From assembly GCA_032209605.1 (NCBI GenBank), contig JASFXZ010000001.1, positions 10,930,256-10,994,255 on the forward strand: a stretch of 64,000 nucleotides of DNA, read 5' to 3'. Origin of the DNA: Mactromeris polynyma. Lineage: Eukaryota > Mollusca > Bivalvia > Venerida > Mactridae. The number at the start of each line of letters is the position of its first letter. Position 1 is the first letter of the stretch. This document shows positions 1 through 13,140 of this stretch, piece by piece. The notes beneath the pieces are model-generated. The model was not told the origin of the DNA and made no database searches. It was given only the letters and a program-made list of their open reading frames with translations. Made by a program: the position numbers and the translations under genes.

Positions 1-838
1 ATTCTTTGATCCATGTGGCAAAAAACGTAAGGTGTAGGAAATGTTGATGTGAACACCTTCGAATGAAATTACCATTGTCTTTGTTATTCTATAGTGCTAG
101 AAAGTGATTTATAGCATAATCAGACTGGAAGTTAAACCGTGTATTAAACCCACTCAAGTGACTTATACTGTTCATCGATTGTACAAAGTGCTGAAAGACT
201 GTACATTTTTGCCTTATTGAGCATTGCCTCTCTTTTCATGTATATCTTAATGTAACATAAGTATTCTCTGAGAGGTCATTTGAATGTGTATGAACTTAAC
301 AAGAAACTTCTTCGTGGGACCTATCTTGCTGTGTGCCTTACAATTCGTTGGTCACCCTTGTGAATCGTTGGATACTTCTAGCGTGATCTAGAAGATCCTT
401 GAGCTCTGAGTGACATCATTCAGCTTCATGTGTTAAACTCTATTACTGTGGTGATAAGCATTATAATTGATTAATTAAGCATTATCTTGAACTGAAGTTA
501 TCTCGAACTGAAAAACACTGTTAATGGAATATATGCATGGAATGGAGCAATAGACGTACATTCAACATAACAACTGAATGAGAAGTTGATTGAACTATCC
601 TGTTGCACACCACACCTCAATCTGGCTTCTACCATTTCAAGGTTGAAATCACATCCGACTTGGTCACGTTGCTTGGTCAGAATTTTGCTGTTTGAACATT
701 GTTAATAGGAAATATTTCTGACATTGAACATTGCTAAGTTTGGAACATCACAGGCTTTCAACCATTTCTGGTGGCGGTAATGCAGTCCCTATGTTTGTTG
801 GTTTAAGTATATAAATGTTGTCTGTATTCTTTCTTTAG
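1..838. other. Sequence upstream of the first recognised exon
   Basis: No coding exon, RNA gene or repeat was recognised here. The right end is a pyrimidine-rich tract (ttctttctttag) ending at 838 that looks like a 3' splice site. The stretch is therefore probably the end of a 5' UTR intron of the LAR-like gene, with the promoter and first non-coding exon further upstream or unrecognised in this region. No TATA box or CpG-rich promoter could be assigned. Confidence 0.5.
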
Positions 839-886
839 GTAAGATGCCCTTGGAGTTAGTACAGTAGAGTACCCAAACATTTCATC
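839..886 (+). promoter_or_regulatory. Lar: 5' UTR part of exon 1 with a short upstream ORF
   Basis: The segment lies between a likely 3' splice site (AG at 837-838) and the signal-peptide start codon at 887. An upstream ORF of seven codons (MPLELVQ) starts with ATG at 844 and stops at 865-867, nineteen bases before the main ATG. A TAG at 857-859 is in frame with the main ATG, so the protein cannot extend further upstream. The 5' boundary at 839 is an inference from sequence; the junction itself (ttctttag then gtaag) could also be read as a donor. Confidence 0.5.
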
Positions 887-959
887 ATGAAGACTATTTC
901 AGTTATTGTATGGCTGCTGGCAGCCGTCGTCATAGACACATCAGCTGAAGATGCTATAG
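887..959 (+). CDS. Lar: LAR-type receptor tyrosine phosphatase, exon 1: signal peptide
   Basis: This exon encodes 24 residues plus one base: MKTISVIVWLLAAVVIDTSA followed by EDAI. A lysine is followed by a hydrophobic core (ISVIVWLLAAVVI), and the T-S-A end fits a signal peptidase site, so the mature chain should begin near EDAI. The start is the first in-frame ATG after a TAG at 857 and has A at -3. The donor is atag|gtaagt at 959/960, phase 1. The exon belongs to the downstream Ig and FN3 exons because the phase matches, the strand is the same and no other signal peptide precedes them. It would direct the receptor into the secretory pathway as a type I membrane protein. The 27-kb gap to the next exon means the link is inferred and needs a transcript. 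Confidence 0.75.
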
Positions 960-1867
960 GTAAGTTGAAAATTTATCAGTTTTAAAGTAGAAGGTTAAGA
1001 AATATTTAGAAATTTGCATTTGGTACATACTTTTTAGAACATAGTTTTACACAAAGATGTCGTCCGAGTTAAATAATGGACAGGAAAACAAAATTTATAC
1101 CATCTGAAATCACGCATTTGTGCTGTAAATTGAATGATCACTCGCTGAAGACCTATTTTGGATATGAAATGTCAGTGAAGATTTATTCTTCTCTATGTAA
1201 GTTTTCTTTTTCATCTAAACATAATGTTGCCAGATAAACCATGTCAATACCACTGTTACAATTCACCAAGATACATCTCTCTGAAATTAATATATGACAT
1301 TTGAATTAGGCTCTTGGGACACGACTGAATTGTTCGTTTCAATTGATACCTCAAATATTCATTCAGTTTCTGGTGTTATAGTTCTCTTAACCGTACAAAG
1401 ATACCCTGACTATAAATAATACAGTGTTATTGCAGGATTTATTGTTGCCTAATGCTAACCATGGTGCGCGCCGGTAACACATAACCTGTGCCCCATACTC
1501 CATGCTGGGGAGTCATATCTTAGTAATATCTCGCATCATGTGATACGCTAACAATGAAGAAATGACACCCAATAATTGTGTAACATAAAATGATCCTATA
1601 TTATGCAACATTCAATATCTTTACGTGGCCCTAAGGTTGGCTGAAGCGTGCAACCTTGACAATTGATTGGAACATATAACCATCATAAAGTGACCTAGGG
1701 GTAACAAAAAAAACAATTAAATTGACATATTGAATAGAAAATTGTATTATGGTAGGCTGGAAATATGAAATGATTTTTGCAAAGATCTGTCTCTTCAATA
1801 CACACATGTTACAGAAGGAAAATGCAGTCCTAAATAGTCTGATTCCAGTCTTAACATTTTTTTTGTA

Positions 1868-2090
1868 TCAAGGCTTTCGGTCTCATTAACTGCAAGGGTT
1901 GAGTAGTGACTTTCCTGCTATTAATAGTGTTGACAAAGATCTCAGACGGACACTTGGGTAGAAACGCTGGCTTTCTGTCATCCAGCTGGAGGCCTTCCTC
2001 ACAAAGTCTTGGTGGGATTCCAACCAGCAGCAGGGCAAGTGATTTGAAGTCAGTGACCAGAACATCTTGGCCACAGAGGCCCCTTCAGTC
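1868..2090 (-). repeat. tRNA-derived SINE, minus strand
   Basis: Read on the minus strand, the segment begins with a tRNA-like block: GGGGCCTCTGTGGCCAAG resembles an A box, and GGTTGGAATCCC resembles a B box (consensus GGTTCGANTCC). It is followed by TGTGAGGAAGGCCTCCAGCTGG and TTTCTACCCAAGTG, which match my recollection of the conserved core of a SINE family widespread in molluscs. The short ORFs on both strands here are a by-product. No poly-A tail or target duplication was delimited, so the ends are approximate. Confidence 0.65.
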
Positions 2091-3094
2091 TGACCAATAT
2101 CACCTTACCATCAAACTCATTATCTAGTATGAGCAAGGCTTTATGAATGGATTACTTGATTATGTGAAGGTTTCATGAAAAAGATTTCATGAAAATTGAA
2201 TTTCATGCCTTTTATAATAAAAATGTCCCAATGGACTTATTATTCATAGAAATCTGACTAGTAAATTAGAACACTATGCTGAGCATGGGTTTCATGTTAT
2301 TGATTTCAAATGGGCTAAATGCATACCCTTCCCAAATGAAAAACTCTTAAAATTTGCATTTTTTGATGATTTTGATCCATTGGCATGGAATGGTGAATCT
2401 CACTGGAAAAAATTGTGACTAATGTTGAGCAAACATTCAGACCAAATCTAATGCATTGCTTCCATTAGCATTGTAGTAAAGAGCTAAACAATGTCCCATT
2501 CTACCTTCTAGTACTAGTGTTGCCTCCATCCCTGGTTCTCTTCCTTTACCACTAAGTCATTCCACCGCAACATTGTCTATCTGTGACATGTCCATGTACG
2601 GTATGTACAATGTAATGTTGTTGGCTGATGTTACAGTCATTGAAATCCAGATATTGACGTAAGTCTGGGTGATATGGTCATGGTCAAACAATCATTTACA
2701 TAAATGGTGTGCTGACTTCATTGGCTGCGAGGAAATAGTCAATAGAATGGGATTAGAATTGCCAACATTTTCCAGCCACTAAATACTTGGTTCTGCTGCG
2801 TTTCACATTGACTTATACAAACAGCCTTTTGTTACTTCTTTGATATTTTCCAAACATTACAACTCCTTTGAGACTTTCTAACAACATTTTAATGTGTTTA
2901 AATAATCCTGGAAGCATGTGTATGATTCATTTCTGTTCCATGTTTCTGGGTTAAATTTTTACATTGATTTTGTCTTAACAATGAATTGCAAATATCTAGT
3001 TATCAAAGTCACATTCAAAGTGGTTTCATAGATTTCTGGACCTTGTTATAGCCTCACAATGGCAGGGACATGTCTAAGGTTACTCGCTCTTTTA

Positions 3095-3250
3095 GGGAAG
3101 CCTAGGTGGTCATGGGTTGTAGTGCCTGACCTTTGATCCAAAGGTCACAAGTTTGAGTTTCCTTTGTCACAAAAAGTCTTGTGCATAACCCAGGAAGCAT
3201 GTCTGGAGAGTGATTAGTATTAGTTGGTAGAACTAGTTCCACTTCGAATG
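3095..3250 (+). repeat. Degenerate tRNA-derived SINE
   Basis: The stretch aagcctaggtggtcatgg, then tgatccaaaggtcacaag and a B-box-like agtttgagttt, has the layout of a tRNA head (A box near 3103, B box near 3150). It is followed by tttgtcacaaaaagtcttgtgc, which fits a SINE body. The internal promoter boxes are degraded. The boundaries are estimates. It is a retroposed copy, not a functional tRNA gene: the tRNA cloverleaf is not intact. Confidence 0.5.
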
Positions 3251-5991
3251 TAAAAAGAAACTTTTTAAACTATCAAAATATTTGCAACAGCAGCAAAACA
3301 GCATGCTACTAGTTAGGAGATAGCCTCAGTCTATAACGATCTAACAGAAGATTTAGACAAGTTGTAATGTTTTATGTTTTAGCCTGACTTAGAAGATGTT
3401 ACTTCACACATTGTTACAAAACAATGCTAGATAAACGCATTATTTCTGAAAGAAATCCGTAGGAAGCAGATCATGCAGCTTTAATTAATTATTCAGTTGT
3501 AATATGCATAAATACACACACTTTATAATGACTGGTTGAGTATCATTTATCAAAACGTTCATTCTTCATTATTGGTTTCTATGCATTGCTGGAGAGAATG
3601 CTGCTATTGTGCATTCATTCATGTTCCCATGACAAAAAGATTTTAATATCAGATGATTTCTAGATCATGACCCTATAATATTTCATTTAAATTGCATTTC
3701 AAATATTCATTACACAATTATGTTGCTTTTTGTATTGATAATGATCAATTCATTACTTAGAGTCAATTGGCCTTTTGTCAATGTCTGAATGTTGCACCTT
3801 TCATTTCACAGTCATTGCAACATTATACTGTAAAAAAGTACTGCTCTGAGTTATAAGAAATGCATTTTTTTTTGTCCATCAGGTCTGACTAACGTTTCCA
3901 ACAAATCAAATGGTAATCAAATGTTGCTGTTCTTTTTACCTCCCACTGGTGTTGGGTAATTTAGTTCACTATTTAATTGAGTCATCGCGTAATGAATGCT
4001 GGAGTGTTTAAAAGTTAATTACCATTGTGGATAATCATTTTTCTCCTTTTGGGAACTGACTTTAATTTTTCTTTCCACTTCCATTTTTTGAACCCATCTT
4101 CGTGTGTGTTACATTTTCCTGGAGTTCCCGCCGTTGGTATTTCAACAATTAGTAAACAAACAAACCTTACATGTTCAAGTGAATCTTTCAAGATTGATTC
4201 CAGATAAAGCTTTGTGACATACAGGACATTTGCCAACACCCCAGTCGAATCAAACAAGATCTTTGACAATTACAGAATCATACTCAAGAAATATGTACAC
4301 AGTTTTCATCCCAGAAAACGCATAAAACAGGAAAAGATATGTTTACCCATGGAAGTTGAGACAGATTTTGTGACTGTGACAGTGTCTTGGGACCTGGTAG
4401 TGTCGTTTATGACTGCATATAGATCACTTATGTGGATCTATTTGATTAGCTAGGAGAAAGTTTCCCCTCTGTCTAATGCAGTTTAGCAACATTAAGTATA
4501 AATATCATTGCTTGCATGTGCTTACTATCCACTAGGATACTGGGGAAATTGTTAGACAAGTCAATTGTTATAGTGAGACCTTCAGACATTCATTGATTCT
4601 AAAATCCTTAGGGCGTGTTTTGTTAGCCAAAGTAGCTACGGTAAGACTCTGCTTGCGGTCACAGTTATCTGCCCCTGTGCAAAACAGTGATGCTATTGTT
4701 GGTATGCAGTGTTTGAAATAATTTCTAAACAACAATTTGAGGTCCGAGGTTTCCATTGTACGTAGATTGCTAGCTTACAACTTCATTCTTAGATATCGAC
4801 AGTGGGCATTCCAACTTCAGAAGTCCTTTTGACATTGTTGGGTGGGTCGCAGACATCTGAAAAAAATTGAGAAGTTGGTTTGGAAGAAAAATCAGAAACT
4901 GGTTAGAATCCCCCATACACTCATGTATATACTTGAAAAATGTCGATAAATAGCACAACCAAAACAACTCAATTGGCCGTGTTCGAGGGGACTGGTTAAC
5001 ACGATACCAAGTGAGGCACAGAATACCTTCTCATTGTTGTTATTCTTATTGTCACCACTCCAGTAATCATGGGTAAATGATTTTGTTTTAATCCCTTGTT
5101 GCTACAAGGTCTGCTATTTGTAGCCAGGATGATGATGCATTCCTAGATTAAGTACAAATATCTCTCAGAATTGTTTGGTCTACTAAGCATAGATATGGTT
5201 CAGCATTGATGACTATCAACCATGTCTGCTCTGTGTGAATTATTTATATATCAGATATTTGTTATAACTCTCTATATTTTGTTCGGAAATTCAAATGAAA
5301 AAAAGGCAACAAAACAAATGTACCAAAACTGTACAAGATTAGAGGTATTACAATATTCTGATACACTGTGTTACGCTGCCAATTCTGTCTCTGTACACGT
5401 ATTCAGCTAGTTCTCATCAAGTGCTGGTGTTGTCCCTAAATGGATTAATCTTAGCTTTTCCCGACCATGTCTGGAAACTTAACATTTTCTGCCAGCTTGA
5501 TTGTGTTTTCCATTTTCTTTGTCTTAAGATTTTTGCTGCAACAAATTGATCACTTAGTCATGTGACATTCAATGCAAAAGTTTGATTGTAGAAAATGTAT
5601 CACTACATACAATATGTTTGCTCTTCCGTAACCTCTGCTTAACGAGCCAATGGCATGACACGATAACTTTACTTGTTGAGCTATCCTTCCGTTCTGTATT
5701 ACCGTTTTTATATGTAAAAGGAAATAAACATCTTGTGTTGGTTTGAAGGTATACCGAAGGGTGAGACTGTCGACATACCTTTAGTTGTGCCTGTAGGAAT
5801 GAATCGATCACTCACTAATTTATATCAAGGTGCTTGCTTCGTTTCTCTGAACTTTCCATTAGGACACAGTTGGAATAAGGATGTTCAAACCTGGAAACAA
5901 TCAATACAATAGAATCAGTTAGAGATCAATTGACCTGAATCTTGCTTTATTACTGTCCTGTTTTAAACGACATTTACAGAACACCATCATT

Positions 5992-6095
5992 ATGTCTGTC
6001 CCTCTCTGTGTCTGTCTGTCGGTTTGTCCATCATTCTGTCTATCCCACTCTGTGTCTGTCTGTTCATCTATCTGTCTGTCCATCTGTCTGTCTGT
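5992..6095 (+). repeat. CTGT-rich imperfect microsatellite
   Basis: Tetranucleotide CTGT/CTGTC units are interrupted by CATC, CTAT and CTCT variants over about 100 bases. The apparent 70-residue ORF across it is a repeat artefact rich in Ser, Val, Cys and Leu. Confidence 0.8.
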
Positions 6096-7774
6096 TGCTT
6101 TTTCAAGCCATTATCAAATTCGTAGTGGCTATGCCTGTGTATCTTTATAAGTAAATGATTTGTTGACATGTTTGACAATATATCATTTAGATGTATATTA
6201 AACTAGGTTATATTCCATTTAAATCAGTGTATCACAGTGATTGGACTGTCATTGCATTGTATGATATACTCAGTACATTGGGGTGACTAGTATATTGCCG
6301 ATTTTGTTCAAAAAAAAATTTAATACTGTGAAATGTTTTTGCTATCCATGCCCAATATACATTTACCTTCAAAGTTTTCTCAAATTAGTGGATAATATTA
6401 TCATAGAAGTTGCAATTGTAATAATTACAGATCCGTTGTTGATCAGAATGGAGTACCAAATGCAAATTTCTACATGTATTTGTGTTTTTCAAACTTCTTA
6501 TTTCAGACTTCAAATTTCTGTGGAGAAGAGAGAATATTGCATACTGTAATGCAATGTACAAAATATATGTATATCATATCTTGTATTTTTTGTTTAATTA
6601 TAAACCCATCACTCCATAGACACAAATAGGTACACACCTCAAGTAAAATATGACTTGAGAGATATTTCTTAGTTATAATGGACTGAAAGACAGCCATTAG
6701 AGAGATTAAATTGCTTTCTTCAAAATCCATATTGGTTATAATTATACGAATTTACTGTATTGAGCTTAAATCTGGGAGTTCCTACTTGGAATGTATATGG
6801 AGAGATGGGTTGGATGTTTATTCTTTGATGTTATGTTATGAACTGTACAATGATACTATACAACTTTTTGTTCGGTGTCAAATAGTGAACTTTAGCTCTC
6901 CATTTGTGTAAAACAAAGCATAGGGCAGACACATATAAATTGTTCACATAAGTTTTGAAAGGGGAGGCAAATTACCAATAAATATACCAGCTTTCAGATC
7001 TTATAACAATATCAATGGAAGAGTTGTGATAAATATGTCTGGATATGTTGGCTTTAAGGCTGATAATCGTTGAGTAATTTCATGGCAAAATATAAATTAT
7101 ATCTGTACAATTCCTCCTATACTCTCCTGTCAAAATGGGCAAATTAACTATTCTTTCTTAGAATCTAATATCCCTGAGCAGGATTTATGCATTTTTGATG
7201 AGTTTCACCATATACTCAAAACACTGCCAACATAATAGTTATGCACTTACAAGTATTGTTACTTGATCAAAATACAATAGTCTAACTCCTATTATAAATA
7301 TTTTCTTGTTGCAAGGGCTCATTCGCAGGAGAGCACCACTAAAAGACTTGCAGACTCTCAAAGCTATAAGCTTAACTTAATTTCTACATTTCATCGAATA
7401 TTTTGCAATGAAGAATTGTTCAGTAAGATAGTTAGTAGCTCGAAAATAGTGTGTATTGTATAAAAAAAGAGAATTCTCAGTTTTAAACAGCCCTTGGGAA
7501 ATCAACTTTAGCTTTGATCATAGTTGTGAGATTTTATTGATACTGATAAAAGTATACATAACGACATGGTTGACAATCCAGTATAGTTTGTAATGTCTAT
7601 TTTACTGGCTTTAGTAACAATTTTGAAGAATGAATCACCGTCTTTATTGTCTAAATGATGTAACTTTAAAGCAACATCTGAAATTGAATTATCTCTGATA
7701 TAGTGTATTGTAAGTGTTGACAAGCTATTCAAGTATTCTATGCATGGTTACACATGTTACAACAAATCAAATTT

Positions 7775-8030
7775 GGTTATGCCCCATCCCCCCCACTTGG
7801 GATAGATTTGCTCTTGCCCGTCTGTTCATATGTACGTTCTAAAAATCATGCGGCACACACTGCACACAATTCACTCCGAGATGTTTATTACAAGGAATTG
7901 TGCATAATGGTTTTCAGATTTTACATAGTCACCAAACTTCACACAAATGTTTATTACCATGAGAAGTTTTGCACCTAGCATTAAGATTTTATATAGGACC
8001 AGTTACACCAAAGTTTTGGCTCTTGACATG
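7775..8030. repeat. Probable dispersed repeat fragment
   Basis: The phrases ccccatccccccc, gcccgtctgttcatatgtacg, gtcaccaaacttcacacaaatg and tttattaccatgagaag resemble an interspersed element I associate with mollusc genomes. This is from memory. No second copy was seen in the window, and no terminal repeats were found. Confidence 0.35.
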
Positions 8031-10008
8031 TGACAAAAGTGGAAAGTGGAGGCATCAGTGTTCTATGGACACAGTTCTAGTTTGTAGCTTGTTTTATATC
8101 TGCGTGTAAGTTACAAGATCTTTTACGTGAATATATAATTACAGTCTTCTTGGACTCAAATTTAGTATTACAGTGTGTAAACTTAGGATTCTGACAATTT
8201 CAGCTATAGGCGGGGCCCCTAGAATGTGTTACATATCGTACACACTTCAGCACTTCTCTTGTAATAGAACCTATTTCAAAATATATATTTATTACACACT
8301 GATTTTCTTAAAATATTAAATGTCCGTAATTTTCTAATTAGAATTTATAATTCATACTTTCTGTTAAAGGCACAATTAAGATGTGTTTATTGATTAAGCC
8401 TATCTTATTGGGTCCTGTTTTATGAGCTCTTTGAGTACTATTTTATTTCTCATTCAATTTTATTCTCTTATAAAAATGACATAAAACTGTTAACTGCTTT
8501 CAGTTATATAACTGCAATGTTTTTTAAGTGGTTAAAAAGTCACAGAAACTTTAGACCGTATTCTTTTCGTAATATTACAAGCGTATAAAAATGCTGTGTC
8601 AACAAAGACTGATCTTTTAATCTGAGAATTTTTGTATTGATGGACTCCGGAGGTAATAAAAGCAATGACCTACATTCTGATCACGCCTAATCTCATCCAT
8701 AAATTCATTAAAATGAAGTCTTTGTTCAATGATATGGTTTATCATTGATGCATAAGTTGCTTCAAAATCTACATTAAATCATACCAGAAAATCCTTAGAG
8801 AAATCAACAACTTTGATAGGAGAATGCTGATGCTTACCTTATATGGATGGCTTCATACCGACGGCATATGGCCAATTTCTCATCAATCTTATAATTATGT
8901 TTTATCTCCATGATAATCGCCAATATTAAAAATGTCTGCTAAAATTCTTGAGTTTTACCCAGTTGTATATGTGTCTGTGGCCCTGAGCTACTAATATAAA
9001 TGAAATCAAGCACAATATCAGGGTTCAGAAATAGAACTTCATGTACCATAATAAAAATAAACAGTTTCAATAGCTGTGTAGCTAGAAGATAGCTCGCATA
9101 AACTTGTAAGTTTTAAGTATATTATTTGTTTGGCCGCTAAAGCGAAACACCCTTAGATAGATAAAAATGGAGAATTATTTGTAACACCTCTCTATTATTC
9201 ATCACAATTATATAACATTGTTCTCATAAACTTGTATTCTTCGAGGTTGTATACATTCAAACATGTTTAATTTTCTGATAAAATCACCAGAAATTTCCTG
9301 ATATCAGCTATCGGGCATATTACCCTTATGCTTTGTTTCTTGGTGCAATAAAACTTCTTATTGCCCTTATGTGTCTTGACATTGGCAACATATGGGAATT
9401 ATATTTCAGTGTGCCAATTTAGTTGCATTTATGTCAGCAAAACACTTCCAATATTGATCGTGCACGAAAATCCCGTGCCAAAATTTGTAGAATGTTACTA
9501 TGGAATATTCTTAAAATATCGTTTGCTTCAACACCATTTTGTCATCTCATTGATGTTCATAGTGAATCAGTGTGAAAATTGTCTAAATAAATTGTTCATT
9601 TTTTGTAACAGTATATGAATTGTTTCTAATTAGAATCTGGCAGCTATGAGTAAAATTTACATGAACTTTTATGCTTACTTGCTAGGAGATGGGTATTGAT
9701 CGTCCACCTTACATTCAAACATATTTCAATCTTAAATGAGATTCTGCTAGACCAAATGTTGTTTATTTATTTAAAATCAATTGGATTCAATACTTAGTTC
9801 CTATCATTGAGTGTAAAAATCAATCAACATTGGTCAAACCATTTGCTGTGCTTTTGTTACTGGTGTGGATCAAACGCCGGATACATTGTCTGAATGATTC
9901 AGTCAATAAGCATTTATTGCATGTGAATAGCAAGTGTGCAATATGACATGGCGTTTTGTATAGAACAGCACAACTGTTAATTTAATGCACTTTTCTTAAA
10001 GGGAGATA

Positions 10009-10225
10009 ACTATTCTAAGTCCTTTGTTTCTGCAGATATTGTACATAAATTGACCTCTATGGAAGCTTCTAATACTAAGTTCCCTGTCATTATGTTCTGG
10101 TAATACAAACCTTAAGCTGGCTTATATTTCTTTTATTGTATGTGTAAAAGATTCTGTCAAAGACATTTTAAGAAAGAAGCTGATAAAATGTTGCCACGTC
10201 CCCTAGGTATCTGACGTGCACTTAC
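10009..10225 (+). repeat. Direct duplication, copy 1 (about 217 bp)
   Basis: This block is nearly identical to 11974-12192 in the same orientation, from ctattctaagtcctttgttt to gtcccctaggtatctg and gtgcactta. Differences are scattered substitutions and small indels. It could be two copies of one non-autonomous element or a local segmental duplication. There is no ORF. Confidence 0.85.
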
Positions 10226-11973
10226 AAGATCTTAAAATGGTGGCTTAATTTGTCTCTCTCTTAGTCCCATGTACATTGTCTTCTTTTTTGAAAGTCTTAA
10301 TTCATCTATTGTAGAAAATGTTACTAATGAGGCCTTGATTTTTCTTGTTACACAGTTTGGTATGGGTTGATATTCAATGAAGCTTTCAATGATACTTTAG
10401 TTCTATCCTTCTGGTGTACTACTTCAATCATCAATATTTGATTAGCCGGCCATTATCTCTGTACCCTTGGGCATACTGGGGAATAAATCCCCTTGTCAGA
10501 AACTCAGCCAACATTACTATTTTAAGCGAACTTGCACTTGAAGTCTGTGGTTACAACCGTACAGTAGCCAAATTCATACACTCGGTTCCATTCATATATT
10601 TTGGAAAGATGCGCGTATGACTCGAAATAGCTGAATGAGAATTTTCTATGTTATTGCATTTTCTGTTGTTTCCAAGTTTTGACGAGACTATTGTGTTAAA
10701 CACGATTAAGTATAATTTGATTGTGTCATCCTTCTGTTCAGCTTTAATCAATAAACAGTAAAGTTGCTTAGTCCCCAGGGAAGCAAGACATCTTTAATTG
10801 AACTTAAATTGACTAGCTGTCTCCCATTTTTAATGAAATGAAGAGTACTCGAGGATTGGCTAAACAAATACTGAGATGCTCAACTCTGACAGAAACTTTT
10901 GTAAGTTTTGTACATCATGAAATCACTCTGAATCCATTTAAGTTCTCGCATGCGCCTCTGTTCGATCATTGTCAACCTAATTCTATGCTGTTTTGTCTTC
11001 TGAGTGTTCAACTGATGACATTTCTGTAAATTTTAGTCATTTGGATAACTTTGGTTTATGTTAGATGCTAGTTCTCTATACTCCCTATTATTTTATGGTT
11101 TGGTGCACGACTATTGTCATTCAGTTCGAGGTATTTGTTATTATTATGTAATTATATACCATTATATATACAAAGTTTTAGTTCAGAGGGATATACTGGA
11201 CTCAGCTTGTATGTCTGTCTGTAGGCACAATCTTGCAGGAATTTATAATCTCTTATTAGTATTACCAGAGTTATGGTCCTTTGTTATTATTAGATGTATG
11301 GTATTTGGTACATATAGTGTATAAAATCTTGCGAGCGCATGTCCTTAAGTTCTCAATGTTTTTTATTCAACCTGGCAGACTTATAACGTAAAGGCGATGC
11401 TCTCACATGTCCAACATTGGAAACAGACAAATTTTCTTGAAGTAATCGCCTGACAAAGTGCTCTCTTACCCTAAGGGCCTAGGAGAAAGGACTCTCCATC
11501 TTGATTAGTCTAGCTTAACTTCGATACATTTTAAATTCTTCTGTTGAAGTTATTAGACGTATAAGAATGTAATTTAACATAAATTTTATGTCTCATTGCA
11601 TGAACTTAAACCGTTTGTAAACTAATATGTACAGACATTCTATAGCCAGCCAGTTGTTGTAGCTTTTTGTAGCCCTTCTTGAATTACATGGACCAGGTGG
11701 TATGACAAGCTTCTACAATGTTAACATACTGTACGCAAGGTATATTGCCTTTTTTGGCAAACATTACAGTATTCATCTGCCTTGGGAATTTTAAGTATGC
11801 TCAAAGTATACTTGTTAAAATCAAATGGGAACATCTGGTTACACTTGTGTGAGTTTTTGTAAGAAAACGAGGGAAAAGTAAACAAAACACATTTGTTCTG
11901 CTCATAAAAATTGTATTTGAACAGTTGAGAGCTTACTGCTACTGCCAATAAACACCAAATATAGAAGGTAGAC

Positions 11974-12192
11974 AATTATTCTAAGTCCTTTGTTTCTGCA
12001 GATATTGTACATAAATTGATCTCTATGGAAGCTTCTATCACTAAGTTCCCTGTCAGTATGTTCTGGTAATGCAAACCTTAAGCTGGCTTACTTCTTTTAT
12101 TGTATATGTGTAAAAGATTCTGTCAAAGACATTTTAAGGAAAAAGCTGATAAAATGTTGCCACATCCCCTAGGTATCTGTCGTGCACTTACA
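11974..12192 (+). repeat. Direct duplication, copy 2 (about 219 bp)
   Basis: This is the partner of 10009-10225, about 2 kb downstream in the same orientation. Both share ctgcagatattgtacataaa, aaaccttaagctggctta and gacattttaag blocks. Flanking sequences are unrelated on both sides, which argues for two element insertions rather than one long tandem duplication. Confidence 0.85.
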
Positions 12193-12198
12193 CATGTC

Positions 12199-12392
12199 AC
12201 TTACAATGTCACTTATCAAGGTCAAGGGTCATGTCTGATATTGTCCGAACTGTAACCTGGCCTGTATGGAGCAATCATGCATGTATTCAGCCTCCACAAT
12301 TGCCTCAAGGAGATGGCAAGGGGCATGTAATTCCCAGACCCTATTTCATAGTTCTATGTCACACTTAAAGGTCAAGTGGTATGCTTGATTTT
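12199..12392. repeat. Probable dispersed 'aaggtcaagggtcatg' repeat
   Basis: The phrases caaggtcaagggtcatg, gaactgtaacctggcc, catgtattcagcctcc and cacacttaaaggtcaag resemble a common intergenic repeat of mollusc genomes. The assignment is recalled, not searched. It directly abuts the second copy of the 220-bp duplication. Confidence 0.4.
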
Positions 12393-13090
12393 ATAACACT
12401 GACACTTTAATAAACATGCATTGTTGGCATTTGGGGTTTGACACTCCATTAACTCAAAATGTACTTCGGCATTGCTTTGTAGTTATTTGTCTTCGAAATT
12501 TCTTCAATACATTCAACATAGATTGGTATGCCAGCTTAATCTTTCAATTGAACATACTCATTTCCAATTTGTAATGGTAGAAATGTGAGCCATGCATTGT
12601 TCTATTCCAGATTCTGGTAACACATGGCAACATGTTTTTGTTCTTTATAAGCTGTGTCTGCTTTCCATAGTTGTTGGTTTTTGCTACCTGCAGCTTAGAG
12701 TAATCTAAAATCATTACCGCAGTTTCTGTATTTGGAGATATTTCTTAATTAACAGCTTAACGATTATTTGAATTGTTGGAGTTTCCCAGGGACTCAAGAC
12801 TACTAAGTTGGAAAATGTAAATGCTTGGTTGTGTGTCGTAACATAAAAGTAACTGGGTCGCTAATAATAGGGAAAATCAAATACATAAATGTTTTGTTTG
12901 GAAAAAAAATAACATGTTTTGCATTTGATGAAAACACTTACAAGCCTTTGTATATTGACATTGTGTACTATTGTGCTTGAAAAAGGCCAATTTTGGACGA
13001 AATACTGAGATCGAGTTGATTTTTACACCAAACGTTTTATTTCGACTTTTGGTGAAGCAGCATAAAATGTGTTTTAGTTCATTTAATGTT

Positions 13091-13140
13091 AATTTCTGGA
13101 TTTTAATTATTTAAATTCTAATTTCTGGATTTTAATTATT
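13091..13140 (+). repeat. Two direct copies of a 21-bp AT-rich unit
   Basis: The unit aatttctggattttaattat occurs at 13091 and again at 13120, a period of 29 bases, followed by a partial third echo (gattttaattt). Confidence 0.7.

Noticed and set aside
3095..3170. Possible functional tRNA gene
   Set aside because: The A and B boxes are degraded and the cloverleaf cannot be completed; it is best read as a SINE head.
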